A stretch of DNA of 64,000 nt, taken from Glycine soja. Its lineage: Eukaryota > Streptophyta > Magnoliopsida > Fabales > Fabaceae. Position 1 is the stretch's first letter; each line of letters opens with the position of its first letter. Below are positions 35,823 to 48,680 of the stretch, one piece after another. The notes under the pieces are model-generated. The model was not told the DNA's origin, made no database searches, and saw only the letters and a list, made by a program, of their open reading frames with translations. The DNA lies in the NCBI RefSeq assembly GCF_004193775.1, contig NC_041002.1, positions 3,087,261 through 3,151,260 of the forward strand, read 5' to 3'. Both the position numbers and the translations under genes were made by a program.

Positions 35823-37334
35823 GTGTTTCTGTGTTAGGTGTGTACCTTAGGAATTAGAATTCTTTATAATTAGCATAAAAATTGTGTGGTGGTGATTTTG
35901 TTTATACCAGATATGTTGGCCTTTCAATCTTGTTCCTGTGCTAATGTACATTGTGTCCAGATAATTATTTTTACACCGCAGTGTATACGTGTACATATAT
36001 ATTGATACTGTTTTTTTTACAAACTGTATATTTTATTTTACGTGGGTGATTTCTTGTCATGAAATTCATAGGTGGAGGGATTGTTGGATAATTGAATTGG
36101 CTAAAATCATTTAAAGAAATTAACTAAAGTTGTATTCACATTATAATTAGGCATTTTCTTGATGTTGGCAACTTAGTTGAAATATATTTAAAATATAGGT
36201 ATACATGTTGTTCATAGAAATCAATATGAGTATATATTTTATTGTTATATATAATTTGTATTTACTTAATAATATATTTGATATTATTGTGATTACTTTA
36301 TATTAATATATATTTAATATTTTTTATATGTTATATATAATATGTACGTTACGTTTACGTTAATATATATTTTGTTATATATTTTGAATATAATATACTT
36401 ATATATATATTTTACGTGTATTTTATAGTTACTTGTTTATAAGCCTTGAAGTTAAATATTATATGTTATTAATATTATGATACATTGTTATCTAATTCTT
36501 GAGTATATTTTGTAATTAGTTAGAGTGTGAAATGTTAAACTGTAGACATGAAACATGGTGAATGAGTGTGTGATTGATATTTGTAGTGATATTACTTGTC
36601 ATGTGAGTTATGAGTTATACAGTAACCCGACCAGTGTGTACCTTGAGAGAACTTTTATGCGCAGTGTTAAAGAAAATTGTAGGATTCCTAGTTAGGATCC
36701 TGAAGGGTTAAACTATAGCGCAATTTGTTAAATATGTTTGAAATATAAGAGTAAGGTCGTGGGTATTATATAACTCAAACAGTGTCTGCGTGCAAATAAA
36801 AAAAAATATTTTAGGGGTTGGACCTGAATCAGGAAGGTGAGGCTCAAACAGATTCTTCGAAGTCTAGGCCTTGGGGGTAAAGATACTCGGTTTGAGTGCT
36901 CCTTTAAGCCCATGTTGATCCCATGTGGTTGGGGCATTCTCGCAAAACAGAGTAACCCTGACTGGTCACCTTATGATGTTACTTAGTGAGAGTGACCGAG
37001 TATACCCATTGTGTGGTGTGTTTTGTCATGTACTCCTAAGCACCCCAGTGTTGGTTTTCACTGACATGGTACCACATTGCATATAGGCTTGAGTCTTAGT
37101 ATAATTATTGCATAACGCTTGTGTTTGAATTTCATTGAGTTAACAATTGTGGTTGATGTTATTTTATGGAGTGTGTAAACTTGAATAGGTGTGAATAATG
37201 TGTGCGATTTTGTGCAGTAATGTTATTTATATAAATTCAGCTTTAAGTATTATATGTTTCACATGCTCTAATGTTTTATTATATACGAATGTGATAACTC
37301 ACTCCCGGTGTGTGTTTGTGTTTGGGCTGATTGC

Positions 37335-37376
37335 CACTTTGTTTCAGGTGAGCCTCACTTTGTTTCAGGTGAGCCT
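37335..37376. repeat. 2 x 21-bp perfect tandem repeat in the solo LTR
   Basis: CACTTTGTTTCAGGTGAGCC plus T occurs twice without mismatch. Each unit contains an AG-GTGAG word like a splice donor. Confidence 0.9.
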
Positions 37377-39640
37377 TCATATGATGAGTCACATGCTAGA
37401 GATGGAGAGACTTAGTCTGTTATAGGGATTATGATTTACTGAATGATATAATTGTGTTATACTTTTCTACTTTAGTTTCTTTTTATTATTTATTTAGAGT
37501 GGACGACCTTGTTTTGAGCCGGGATAATCTTACCTTTTATTAAAAAAAAAAAAATATTCTATTATGTTTTCACTAAGTGGATGTGAACCTTTATCCTTTT
37601 GAATTGATTAAATTAAATGTGTTTAAAAAGAAAAATTATTAATTAATTTTGCATGTTTTTTTTCCTTCTTTTATTATTATGTGTTTATAATCTTTTAATT
37701 AAATTTTATATGATTTAATTAATTAGTTAGTTATAATTGTGAGGGTAGAGGGTGTCACAAGTCCTTTCTCATGCATCATACATCTAGCCATCTCCATTAT
37801 TGTTCTATTCTTCAGCTAACTCACTCCATTTTATTGTGGAATGTAAGGGGTAGTAAGTTGCTGCTCAATCCCAACCTCTTCATAGAAGGAATTAAATTGA
37901 TCTGAGACATATTCTTTCCCTTTATTAGACCTTAAAACCTGGATTTTACAATTAGATTGATTTTCTATCCAAGCTTTAATAAACCTAAAAAAAAACTCCT
38001 GCAACGTCAGATTTGAATCTCAAGAAATAAATCAAGCATATTCTTGTACAATCATCAATAGAAGCAATGTAATATCGACTTACCTTTAAAGATAATTCAG
38101 GTTGTGGTCCTCCAAGGTCTATATGAATCAACTGTAGCTTTTGTGATGCTCTCCATTTAGACTATGGAAATGGCTACCTAGACTACTTCCCATACTGGCA
38201 CGTGCCACAACTGCTTACATGATCTTCTAATGATGGCAAGCCTTTCACCATATTCTGTTTTTTCATGTGTAACAATGAAGCATGGTTGAAATGACCCAAT
38301 CTCTTGTGCCAAAGCTCAGTGACATTAATTGTACTTGAAATAGAAGCCTGCACCTCTTCCATAAGATCCAAAGAGAAACTTTTCCCCTTCATTTTGACCT
38401 TAAGCAGATCTTGTTCTTTTGCATCTTGAATTAGACACATTTTGTCTTCAAACAATACTTTGTAGCCCTTTTCAAGTAGCTGGCCAAAACTCAACAAATT
38501 TTGATTAATTTCAGGTACATAAAGCACATTAATAATGATTTTAGTACCTGAGCAACTTTCAATTGCAACAATGCCTTTTCTTTTAACAGTTATGCACTCT
38601 CCATTGCCTATCTTGACTTTTGAATTAATTGTTCTGTTTAGATCCTTGAACAACTCCTCATCATAGGTCTTATAGGTCTTATGATGTGTACATCCACTAT
38701 CAATCAACCAACTTTCACCATTATTGTTGATGGCAAAACATGCTGCTGTAAATAATTGTTGCTCCTCCTCCTCGTGTTGTTGATCAGCCACTTGAGCTTT
38801 AGCTTGAGATGCCTTTTATTCTTGCAAAATTTTGCAATATGACCATTCTGGTTGCATTTATTGCAGCGTATATCAAGCCTTCTCCAACATTTGAAGTGAG
38901 GATGATTCCTTTTTCCTCAATGTTGGCATGGAGGATCTCATCCGCCTTTTCATCTCCAGCTTTACTCCCTTTATTGGAACTCTGTCCTTTTTCAAAGTTC
39001 CAATGGGTCCTTTTCTTCTTTGCCTTTTGACCCTGATTGAGTTTTAGTTTGGCTTGTAAAGCTCTTTCAATCATGCCTTCCTCCCTCATCAATCTCCTTT
39101 GCTTTTGGGCTTGCAAAGCATACACCAATTCGCCAAATTAATTTTTGACAGGTCAGTGGAATTTTCCAGAGATGAAATGGTGGATTCAAACCTCTCAGGA
39201 ATAGTCACAAGGATATTTTGAAATATCCTTGTATCAAGAAACTAAGTTCCAAGCAATCTCACCTTGTTAACAATGCTAGATGGCCTTTGTTGACTTTAGA
39301 GTCACAATTCTAGTAAAGATTGCTTGAGAAACAACAAAAAACGGATATGACTTTGCCTTCGATTTTCGCTGCTTTATTTCCTTATGATTCTTGATTTGTG
39401 CAATCGTTAGATTGTCTGGTAATGGATCAATTTCATAATCCTCTTCAACAACCTCCCAAAGATCACCAGCGTCAAGATAAGCCTGCATTCTAAGTGTCCA
39501 TAAGTGATAATTCTCACCTAAAAAACTAACAATGTAATGGTTAAATTATCAAACTACATTTTCAAATCTCATGGTAAGTGTTTGGTGAACTCTCTCTTTA
39601 CCAATTCCCTCAAGAACAATTGAGCTCAGATACCACTAAT

Positions 39641-39897
39641 TGGAAATAAGAAATAAATTTCAACCAGACACAATAAAATGAAGGCTAAAACTCCAATGCT
39701 TTACTTCATATTTTCCAATCTTTAAATACAAAAGATTCATAATAGAAAATAAGGACAAATAAAGCTACCCATTAATTTGTAACAACCCATAAACTCTAAT
39801 TAAAACAGAAACTTGTAACAACATGACAAATAACAGTAGAAATTCTAACATAAACTCTAATAAAGTATAATAAAATAGATTCTGATTCACATTCTCA
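39641..39897 (-). repeat. 5' LTR of the copia element
   Basis: On the minus strand it runs from TGAGAATGTGAATC to TTATTTCCA and is followed by ATTAG and the primer-binding site. Confidence 0.85.
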
Positions 39898-40067
39898 CGA
39901 TGACTGTGCTTTAGAATCAAATGTTGAACAATATTTATTAACTATTTAGATGATTGGCAGAGAAAGTTGGTGTATTAATTCATAGAGTACAAACACATGT
40001 ATATCCACGCCATCTGTGGGTTACTTGAGGCATATGTAAATCATTTGATGTGTGGTTCTCTGTGCAG

Positions 40068-41380
40068 ATCCCAAATATAGGCAAGATTTATTCAAAGAAT
40101 GAAGGAGATTCCAAAAACTGGGACAGTCCTACCGCCACGTATGCTTGAATTCAGTAATGTTATAATGTTTTCAGGCACAAAAGTGCAATTTTTGCCAATC
40201 TTGTAATTTGTTTTTCCCTTCTGTTCAGTTACGTTGGCAATGCAAGTTTCCAGAAGATGGTTCATCGCCAAAGTCTCTTAAGATATATTAGAAGGTATCA
40301 TTAGATTCTCAACCTTTGAAGCAGTCTAATTTGTTCGCTGCCCTTGTTTTAGTCCTCCTCAGAGTTAAGTTGGTTAATTGCCACTCTGAATCTTCTTTTA
40401 TTTTTAACTTCATATTTTCTAACGGTTAATGCAAACAACGCTTTGAATTAGTAGCCAGACCATAAGATATTATCAATGAAAAAGAGCTGCTAAGTTGCAT
40501 TTAAAATAAATAAATAAATAAAGAGAAGAAGCCACCTGAAGACTCTCCTTGGTAATGGTTAGCTCTATAATGAAGCATGCATATTATCAACTAGGTGCAG
40601 AGTTAAGCTTTTAAATCATTAACGGTTATTTTTCATTAACACTCGTTGCCATAAATTCCTAGTTTTGGCAAAATCATCAATTCTCTAGCAGGTGGGTTTT
40701 CATTTTCTGGAGAACATTTTTTTCAGCTTCTCGAGTCTGAATCTCATATCAAATTAATATGAACAATGAACCTTTTTTTCCTGTTGAAATTTTTTGAATG
40801 TTGGAGTACAAGTGTGAGGTGAAGTCCACATTGGGTGAAAATGAAAAAGTTGAGGATCATATAAGTGAAAGAAAAGACCTATAAACATGAGTCTTAAGTT
40901 TTGGGTTAAAGTGTGATGTTATGTTCACTTATGTGGTTTCTCATGATTCATTGGTGTAAATCTTCTTGATGTTAAATCCCCTTGGATTTCACAACATTGA
41001 AGCATGCATAAAGAATGGCTGATATAATAGAAGATAAAAAGACTTGGTATAATCCATAGATGCAATTGTTAAATTGATAATTCAGTTTGTTTGTTCACAA
41101 GAACAAAAACAAGATAATCAGCAACTAAAAGAGTTTGTTAATGGCTATTTTAATGAATTTAACTCAACTTTGCTTTGTGTTATTCTCATGAACTACTGCA
41201 CTTGAATGTCGCCACAGAATGACTGTTTCATATTCTTTTTTTCAATTTATGATATGTCTATACATTAACAGCATGGTAGCTGATGTTCATCGTGCATTGC
41301 TTTATGGAGGCATATTTTTGTACCCTGCTGATAAAAAAAAGTCCAAATTGAAGACTTCGGCATGTCATGTTCAACCTCTG
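40068..41380 (+). pseudogene. Fragment of cytosolic fructose-1,6-bisphosphatase
   Basis: Three exon-like pieces with splice-site remnants. 40068-40138 encodes IPNIGKIYSKNEGDSKNWDS. 40229-40294 reads YVGN, then after a one-base loss CKFPEDGSSPKSL, then after a one-base gain RYIR. 41272-41345 reads [20 protein letters not shown] followed by DKK. These match consecutive exons of plant cytosolic FBPase (family: [57 protein letters not shown]), covering the middle-to-late part with the substrate-binding YGG loop. The third piece decays after DKK. Upstream exons and the last exons are missing. Introns are kept, so this is not a processed copy. The second intron hosts a TRIM LTR. The left edge abuts the copia element. 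Confidence 0.85.
40799..40996 (+). mobile_element. Solo TRIM LTR in the bisphosphatase fragment
   Basis: Starts TGTTGGAGTACAAGTGTGAG and continues with GTGAAGTCCACATTGGGTG, TATAAGTGAAAGAAAAGACC, TTAAGTTTTGGGTTAAAGTG and TCATTGGTGTAAATCTTC. Same family as 25798-25960 and the TRIM at 48180-48680. Confidence 0.65.
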
Positions 41381-41767
41381 CATTTATTTATTTACTTTTG
41401 AATTGAGGAGCATATCCAATGTTGATAAAACTTTTCCTGTGTCAGAAATTATAAAAATTGTTGGCTTAATTCTGTTTGGAGAATAACCCTGCCAATGTTG
41501 AAATGTATTCTCCAACCCTATCATTGTGTAGTTATTTATAATATTCCAAACAAATCCAAGCCCAATCATGTTTGCTAGATTTTCATCTCTTGTAACTAAA
41601 GTACACTATTGAAATGAAATTAGTATATGTGTACAACTATATTTGTGTTGTAAATTTTATTAGGCAGACTAGCAAATTTATACTTTGAAAATAATCATTA
41701 ATAATGCCTATACATGAACGTAGTCTCATAAATTTAACTGTTGCACTTTGCATGTTAACTGCTGCAG

Positions 41768-41950
41768 AGCAATGAGAAGATGAAGCAATATGTTCACTTG
41801 TTGAACTCTAATCTCACGGCTACTGAGAGAGGATCATTTGCTGCATACTAGAGAACTACCAGAAGGAAGATGGGGGAAGAGATACCAGAAGTCCTCATGC
41901 CATTCATGGGTGGGAAGACTTTCCTGCCTTTCATGAACCAACCATCTTGA
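41768..41950 (+). pseudogene. Last-exon fragment of cytosolic seryl-tRNA synthetase
   Basis: After an acceptor-like CTGCAG, the sequence reads SNEKMKQYVHLLNSNLTATE. After a frameshift in the next codons it reads IICCILENYQKEDG, then again in frame EEIPEVLMPFMGGKTFLPFM and NQPS stop at 41950. This is the C-terminal end of plant cytosolic SerRS (family: MKQYVHLLNSTLTATERT, CCILENYQKEDGVEIPE, LQPFMGGKTFLPF), next to the class II motif 3 region. Only this exon is present. It lies about 400 bases after the bisphosphatase remnant in the same orientation, an arrangement not expected from either parent gene. Confidence 0.85.
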
Positions 41951-43327
41951 GATATATTTGGTAAGCCTTCTAATAAGCTCACAAGTTCCTTCTACCAAAA
42001 TAAGTTCGTTTGATACAAATTTATTTTAATAACTTATTTTTTATAAACTACTTGAAATAACTTATTTTGATAAATTAGTTGAAGTAATTTATAAAAAATA
42101 AATCAACTTATAAGTTACCAGTTTTGTTTCTCTCAATTTTATTCTTATTATTTTATTTGAAATTTCATTTTATTTTTTTATTCAATTTAAAAATTCTTAT
42201 ATCTTTTTTTGTTTGTTATCTAGAAAAATTCTCATATCTAATTTTCTTTATTATTATGCAACTTGAAATTCTACTTTTTTTTATTAGTTTCTTTAATGTC
42301 AAATTACTTATTTTAATTAATTATTTCTTTATTTATTTTAATTTATAGTTACAATATTTGATTACTAAATCAAAGTTGATAAAAAAAATGAAAATTATAC
42401 ATACTTCATTATATAACAACGAAATTCCAATAAAAACAGATTAAATTTTTACCAATTATAGCAAAAAAGATATGATTTGTATCATGTTGTAATTATGTAA
42501 GTGAAAGACACACATCTAAGTTCTCTCTGTATAAATAAATAAATATCTAAGAAAATTTGTAAAGAAAAGATACTTTTTATTTTTGTTTTAAAATAATATT
42601 ATTAATTTAGTATTTAAATGTTAAAAAATAATTTTAAACAATACAATTCTACTAAGTTTATTTTATTTTTCCAAAAACAAATGAAAATTAATTTTACCAA
42701 TTTTTTATAATACAGAATTCCAAATATTATTATCCTACTTTTTTTTTGTGTCAATTAAACAGAATACACTAATATTGCTAACATGTATTCATCACATTTT
42801 ACGCTTTAGATATTATATATTATCAATGGTGTTCGTGATAGTGCTGCTAAGAGCCAGTCTGATACTCAATTAACACTTGGGATGAAATTTTCTAAGGTTA
42901 ACTTTTTTCACATAAACTCATCCCCAAATTAACACTACACGCATTATATATTTTTAAATTGCAACATGCAGAGTAAGTCAGGTAGCAATATTTCTAAATA
43001 TATAAATTTAGGACATTCTTAAATAATCAGATTTTTAAAAGTACGGGTCAGTCTTCTAAAGTATGGTAGACATATAATTGTGTATGAGATATTAATATCA
43101 AAAGACAGCTTCGCATCACACTGACTAGAAATGAAGTAATTAACATAAGCTGCGCTTTGTCATATAGCCCCTTTAAAGAACGGATAACCATAATTCACAT
43201 GAATCAGCACACAACCATGACCAGCTTGTAGCAAAACAATTCAGAAAAGGAAAAAAGATTGTTCATTGGCCAGATAGCATGGAATGCAACTGAAACATCT
43301 TGGTCATTCTTTGCTCCTTAAGCCTTC
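41951..43327. other. AT-rich intergenic DNA
   Basis: No gene recognised. The segment 42000-42120 has inverted-repeat wording (TTATTTTAATAACTTATTTT against AAAAAATAAATCAACTTATAAG) suggesting an old MITE. The right end should hold the 3' UTR of the minus-strand RPB10 gene. Confidence 0.4.
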
Positions 43328-44722
<1,395 letters not shown>

Positions 44723-44789
44723 CTTCCTTTCTCTCAGCGTGCTCTTCTGTTCCAAGTGCTCAAAACCCACCTAAACCCTTCTTCACCAT

Positions 44790-44796
44790 ATTTATA
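44790..44796 (-). promoter_or_regulatory. TATA-like box of the RPB10 gene
   Basis: On the minus strand TATAAAT lies about 70 bases upstream of the ATG, followed by GGTTTAGGTGGGTTTTG leader sequence. The reversed leader contains AAACCC, half of a telo box. Inferred from position. Confidence 0.45.
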
Positions 44797-44802
44797 TTGG
44801 TT

Positions 44803-47800
44803 TTTAACATGTAAGAAAGGAAATAAAAGATTATATAAAAAGGGGGAAAAAAAAATAAAGATAAAGATTTTAGGTGGATATTTCACTTAGAAAAAATCAA
44901 TTGATTATTTATCTGCTGAATAAGGCTCTTCTTGACGGAAAAGTTTACCTTTTCATTTTTCTTTGCAAAAACTCGGTAATATTTCATTACAGGTGTGTTT
45001 CATTCGTAAAAAATAAATAAAATAAAACACTGAACAATATAAAAATATTTATGTAATATTTGATTTAAAAAATGACTCAAAAACAATACAAAATAAAGAA
45101 TGATGAAATGAACAAATATCAAAAAATTTGTAACTTCTTAAATGGTATAACTTTTTGTCTAGTATCCAACAAAAGTAAAAATATAATATTATCTATATTT
45201 TTTAACTTTTCATTATCTCATCTTTTTTTTATATGCATTTCTTTCTCTAAATCTCTCTTTAAACGTCATACCTTCATCGTCGATAAGGGTCGTCTTAGTC
45301 ACCAGCGAGAATCATATGAACGACTGTTATTCTCTTTCTGCTTATTTTTTATTGTTAATTTATTCAAATGTTTTTATCCTCATTTCCCTCTTTCTTGTTA
45401 TGTTTTTTTTTCTTCTTTTGACCAAATTTGACGAGGTCATGTCACCTTGTCGTGTCATGGTTGCCGCCATCACGATGACCCTGTGGCGTTAGGGGTCGTG
45501 TCTCTTCCGTGGTTAGGGGTCGTGTCTCTTCCGTGGAGGTGTCTCTCCTTTATTGTGTCGTCAAGATGCTATTAATGCACTTAGGATTTTATAGTAAAAT
45601 TTATATTATTTTATTTTATGCATAACACACATCAAACAAAATACAATACAAAATTATTTGTATTATATATTGACCATCAAACAACATATACCATAAAAAG
45701 TTATACTGTAACTTAACTATTTATTAAATACTATTTTATTTGTTTATCTTTTTAGTAAATCAAACAATGTAGCATCTTTTTTGGGTGGAAGGTCACTACA
45801 TAACGTCTTATATTATTAAATTGTTTATATTATGCATATTTAAAAGTATTTTTATAAGATCCTATTTAGATAAATAATTTAATTAAGTATTTATTTAATT
45901 AACACTTATTACATATGAGTTTATATCTTATTTTGATAAGCTTTCATATTTCAATTTCACCATGAAACTTATTAAGGTAAATGAAAAGGAAACTATATAG
46001 AAGTTATAAGTATTCACCACAAAAAAGTATAGACATTATAAGTTACTTTTATAAGCTTAACCAAATATCTACTTGAATGCTTATATAACAAGATAAATCT
46101 AAATAAGTTTAACACAGTTTTCTTCCAAATATTCACAAGATTATGATAAAATTTTATCATGCAAAAAAAAAACTATATATTAAGCAAAAAATATACAGTT
46201 ATACTTATTTCCCATTTAATATTTTTATTTCACGAAGTGTTACTATACCTTTTAATTTAATTTATTTAAAATATTTAATGGAGTATATTTAATGATTTCG
46301 TATTATATAACCATGAACACAATTTAAAATTTCTGAAAAATTGTTTCACGTGTAGTAAGCCGTTTTTATGTTATTTAATTGGAATAAAAAATAAGTATAT
46401 TGTTTTTTTTCTGATTAAAATTTTTTTAAGATAAAAATAAGAGGAAAATTTTCAAATTAATTATTGCCATACTACACAAGAAATTCATTGTTTTTCTGTA
46501 ATTGCTAAGAACATGTTTATTTTTTTCATTTAAACCCATGTAGAACAGCAATTCAATAATTTATTGCTTCCACATTCAACTGCTTTGGAAAGTGCACCAG
46601 TGTTAAACTAAACACACTATTAGACCTGAAGAAAGTCCGGAAAGGAACTTTGACAACCACCATGCCCGATTCTTAAAATGTATCTTTGAGGAAAAAGTTG
46701 GATAACCACAATAACCACATAGCTATTTTGGTATGTATTACCTTTCTTTTGTCATTAGCTGGATTTACTCATTGAATTTGATTGAATAATCAATACATAT
46801 TGTTACATTTGAGCTACAACTTTATTATGAGTTATTTATAAGAATATAAAAGTATTTCAGAGAGCTTAAGCTATTTACACAAGATATACATGAGACTGCA
46901 GAATATGACCAGGTAAGAGGATGTCTTTACAAATGACAGGATTAATTTAACCTAGAAGACCATTAGTTTGTGCATGATTGATAAAGATTTTATAAGTTAT
47001 GCTGTCAACTATTACCAGAAGAATGAAAGAGAACTAATTTATTTAGAACTGCAGTAGAGTCTCACTCTAATTGTGGATCCAAGTCCAAGAAAAGACAAAA
47101 CCGCATACATTATACAGCTGCTTAGAAAAGCCTAAAGACAGCATCGGATGTGCTAGTTTGAAATTTTATAAAGAAAAGAAGGTATGTGACTTCCTGGATT
47201 TCACTTGGCATGAACCACACGAAAGAAATCACTAAATATGCGAATGGTTTGCAAGTGTGAGATGCAAGGCCCTCTTGTGCTATTGGAAACAGATTTTTAT
47301 TTTATTCGCTGGGTGCTTCTTTGTAAATGAGCATACATGTGAGAAGCCTTTTCATGTCTTGGTCGAAACCTAAAAATAGTCACAACTCCTTTTGAATGAG
47401 TGAAGCACAATTTCGAGACAGCCACAGCAAGATTGAAATGTAAGAATTGAAGCAAGAAGATTAACAAGGACAAGTTTTGTATTGACATAATATGTTCATA
47501 AAAAGTTTCCTACTAATAAAGCAATGTTGGAATAATTTGTAAGCAATCCGAGTTTTCTGAACCAGTAGGGCAGGATCACCTATGAAGCAATCTTGGAACA
47601 GTTTATAGGTGAGGAGCAGCTGCATGCACGAAGCAGCATACACACTAACATGCCTATTAAATGTCCAAGGGGTATGGAGTACCATTGTTATATATCAGTA
47701 GCACCATGTTGAAGATGATGATTTTGATTTACCAATCCCTTGAATAAAAAAAATGGTCAGCGTAATTTCTTATGTAAAATGAATTACAAAAAAAAAATGA

Positions 47801-48179
47801 TAGAAGAAAACTTAAAAGAAAAAAATAATATTCCATTTGCTTTCCCAAATAAAATAAGTAACAAAAGAAGTGGTTTAACCATTAGCTTTGTAAATTAGTA
47901 CCTACATGTAATGTTTTTTGGACTGTGTTACAATCACATTTGGAATGTATAAGCTGGGTTTCTCTTTTTACTTATGTTCAACATCTACTTTTAGATGTTA
48001 CCAAAAAAGATGCCCTTTAGTCTTATTCTTTTTTCTTGTTTAGTGATGTTTTCTGTGGAAGGTTCTCCTGTACCAATGGCAGCAAGAGAGCTAGCTTTAA
48101 ATCAGGCGAGAAACTATTTGAGGATAAGTATTGCTAAGAAGCACTGATTCAGATACAGATACAGTATGAAACATGAATG
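44803..48179. other. Intergenic DNA between the RPB10 gene and the 48-kb TRIM
   Basis: No gene recognised. The open frame 45072-45431 reads low-complexity hydrophobic residues. The frames at 47297-47685 (minus) have no family signature. An old inverted-repeat element may lie at 45860-46130 (TTATTTAGATTTATC against GATAAATAATTTAATTAAG), but the match is poor. The tandem repeat at 45488-45535 is listed separately. Confidence 0.4.
45488..45535. repeat. 2 x 24-bp perfect tandem repeat
   Basis: GTTAGGGGTCGTGTCTCTTC plus CGTG occurs twice in tandem without mismatch. Confidence 0.9.
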
Positions 48180-48680
48180 CGTAAGTGAACTTGATAACAC
48201 TTTAACTCAAAACTTTATAGCTCAGATTTATAAGTCTTTTCTTCACTTATATAATGTTTAACCTTCTCATTCTTACATGGTGTGTCACTTCATGTTACAC
48301 TTACTCCAACAATCTCTCCCTCTAGTGTGAGCCTTTTTTTCCTCCACTCATGAGATACATCGTCTAGATCCATTACCAAAAAAACTTTTGATACAAGAGA
48401 TGTTTAAACTAAGGATCCACTGCCGCCCCATCTTACTTGTGCGAGCCGATCATGAAGTCGAACCATCGACTCTGATACCAGTTATTGTGTCACCGAAGAG
48501 AAAAAACATTAAAGAGATTTACACCAATGGATCATGAGTAATCACATAAATAAATTTAACACGACATGTTAATCTAAAACCTTAAGATTCAAATTTATGA
48601 ATCTTTTTTTCAATGATATAGTATTCAATCTTCTCATTTATACACAATATGAAACTTTACCTCATATTTATAAAATAAAT
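48180..48680 (-). mobile_element. TRIM retroelement, complete structure, minus orientation
   Basis: Read on the minus strand: 5' LTR about 48680-48486; then ATAAC and a Met-tRNA primer site TGGTATCAGAGTC (48480-48468); a 140-base internal region; a purine tract AGAGGGAGAGAT (48323-48312); and a 3' LTR starting TGTTGGAGTAAGTG at 48311 and fading near 48180. Shared LTR words are GAAAAAAAGATTCATAAATT/GAAGAAAAGACTTATAAATC and TTAAGGTTTTAGATTA/ATAAAGTTTTGAGTTA. No coding capacity, so a TRIM-type non-autonomous element. The LTR is the same family as the solo copies at 25798 and 40799. The two LTRs have diverged strongly, so the insertion is old. Confidence 0.75.

Larger units (their letters stand above)
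35338..37759. mobile_element. 2.42-kb solo LTR nested in the copia integrase
   Basis: Flanked by a perfect 5-bp duplication AGTCC (35333-35337 and 37760-37764). The element begins TGCCGTAAC and ends GTGTCACA, i.e. TG...CA, the LTR terminal rule; read the other way it starts TGTGACACCC. Removing it and one AGTCC joins the integrase codons MHEKGL to PKKFWVEA in frame. No coding region, primer site or second LTR is inside, so it is a solo LTR left by recombination. The length suggests a large gypsy-class LTR. A TATA-like CTATATAAGC at 35451 followed by leader-like sequence favours plus-strand transcription, but orientation is not proven. Confidence 0.85.
33550..39520 (-). pseudogene. Broken copia gag-pol reading frame
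   Basis: From high to low coordinates: gag pieces (39488-39276, starting MQAYLDAGDLWEVVEEDYEI; 39128-38799, basic linker); protease with the DSG triad (WLIDSGCTHHKT) and the GAG-pre-integrase motif (LWHKRLGHFNHASL) in the open frame 38791-38183. Integrase remains lie at about 38180-37765 and 35337-35100 (KKFWVEAVNTAVFLLNRLPT). Reverse transcriptase has FSLYVDDLLLTGSN in the open frame 34448-34104. The C-terminal RNase H region ends with DQLANIFTKPLLKGRFENL near 33570. Frameshifts and stops separate these, and a solo LTR splits the integrase, so no full polyprotein can be made. Confidence 0.85.
33253..39897 (-). mobile_element. Ty1/copia LTR retrotransposon, degenerate, with nested solo LTR
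   Basis: Two LTRs in the same orientation flank copia coding sequence on the minus strand: 3' LTR 33253-33501 (249 bp) and 5' LTR 39641-39897 (257 bp). Both start TGAGAATGTGAAT and end TTATTTCCA on the minus strand, and they differ by many substitutions and small indels, so the element is old. A Met-tRNA primer site TGGTATCTGAGCTC (RC of 39622-39635) follows the 5' LTR. A purine tract AAGGAGGAGTGT precedes the 3' LTR. Domain order gag, protease, integrase, RT, RNase H is copia-type. Without the 2.42-kb insertion the element is about 4.2 kb. The 5-bp flanks (ATTGT and CGATG) do not match, so no target duplication remains. Confidence 0.88.

Noticed and set aside
45072..45431. 119-aa frame in AT-rich DNA
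   Set aside because: Low-complexity hydrophobic translation with no motif, and upstream DNA shows no promoter features.
47297..47685. Two overlapping minus-strand frames (63 and 74 aa)
   Set aside because: No recognisable family and no exon-intron context linking them to a gene.
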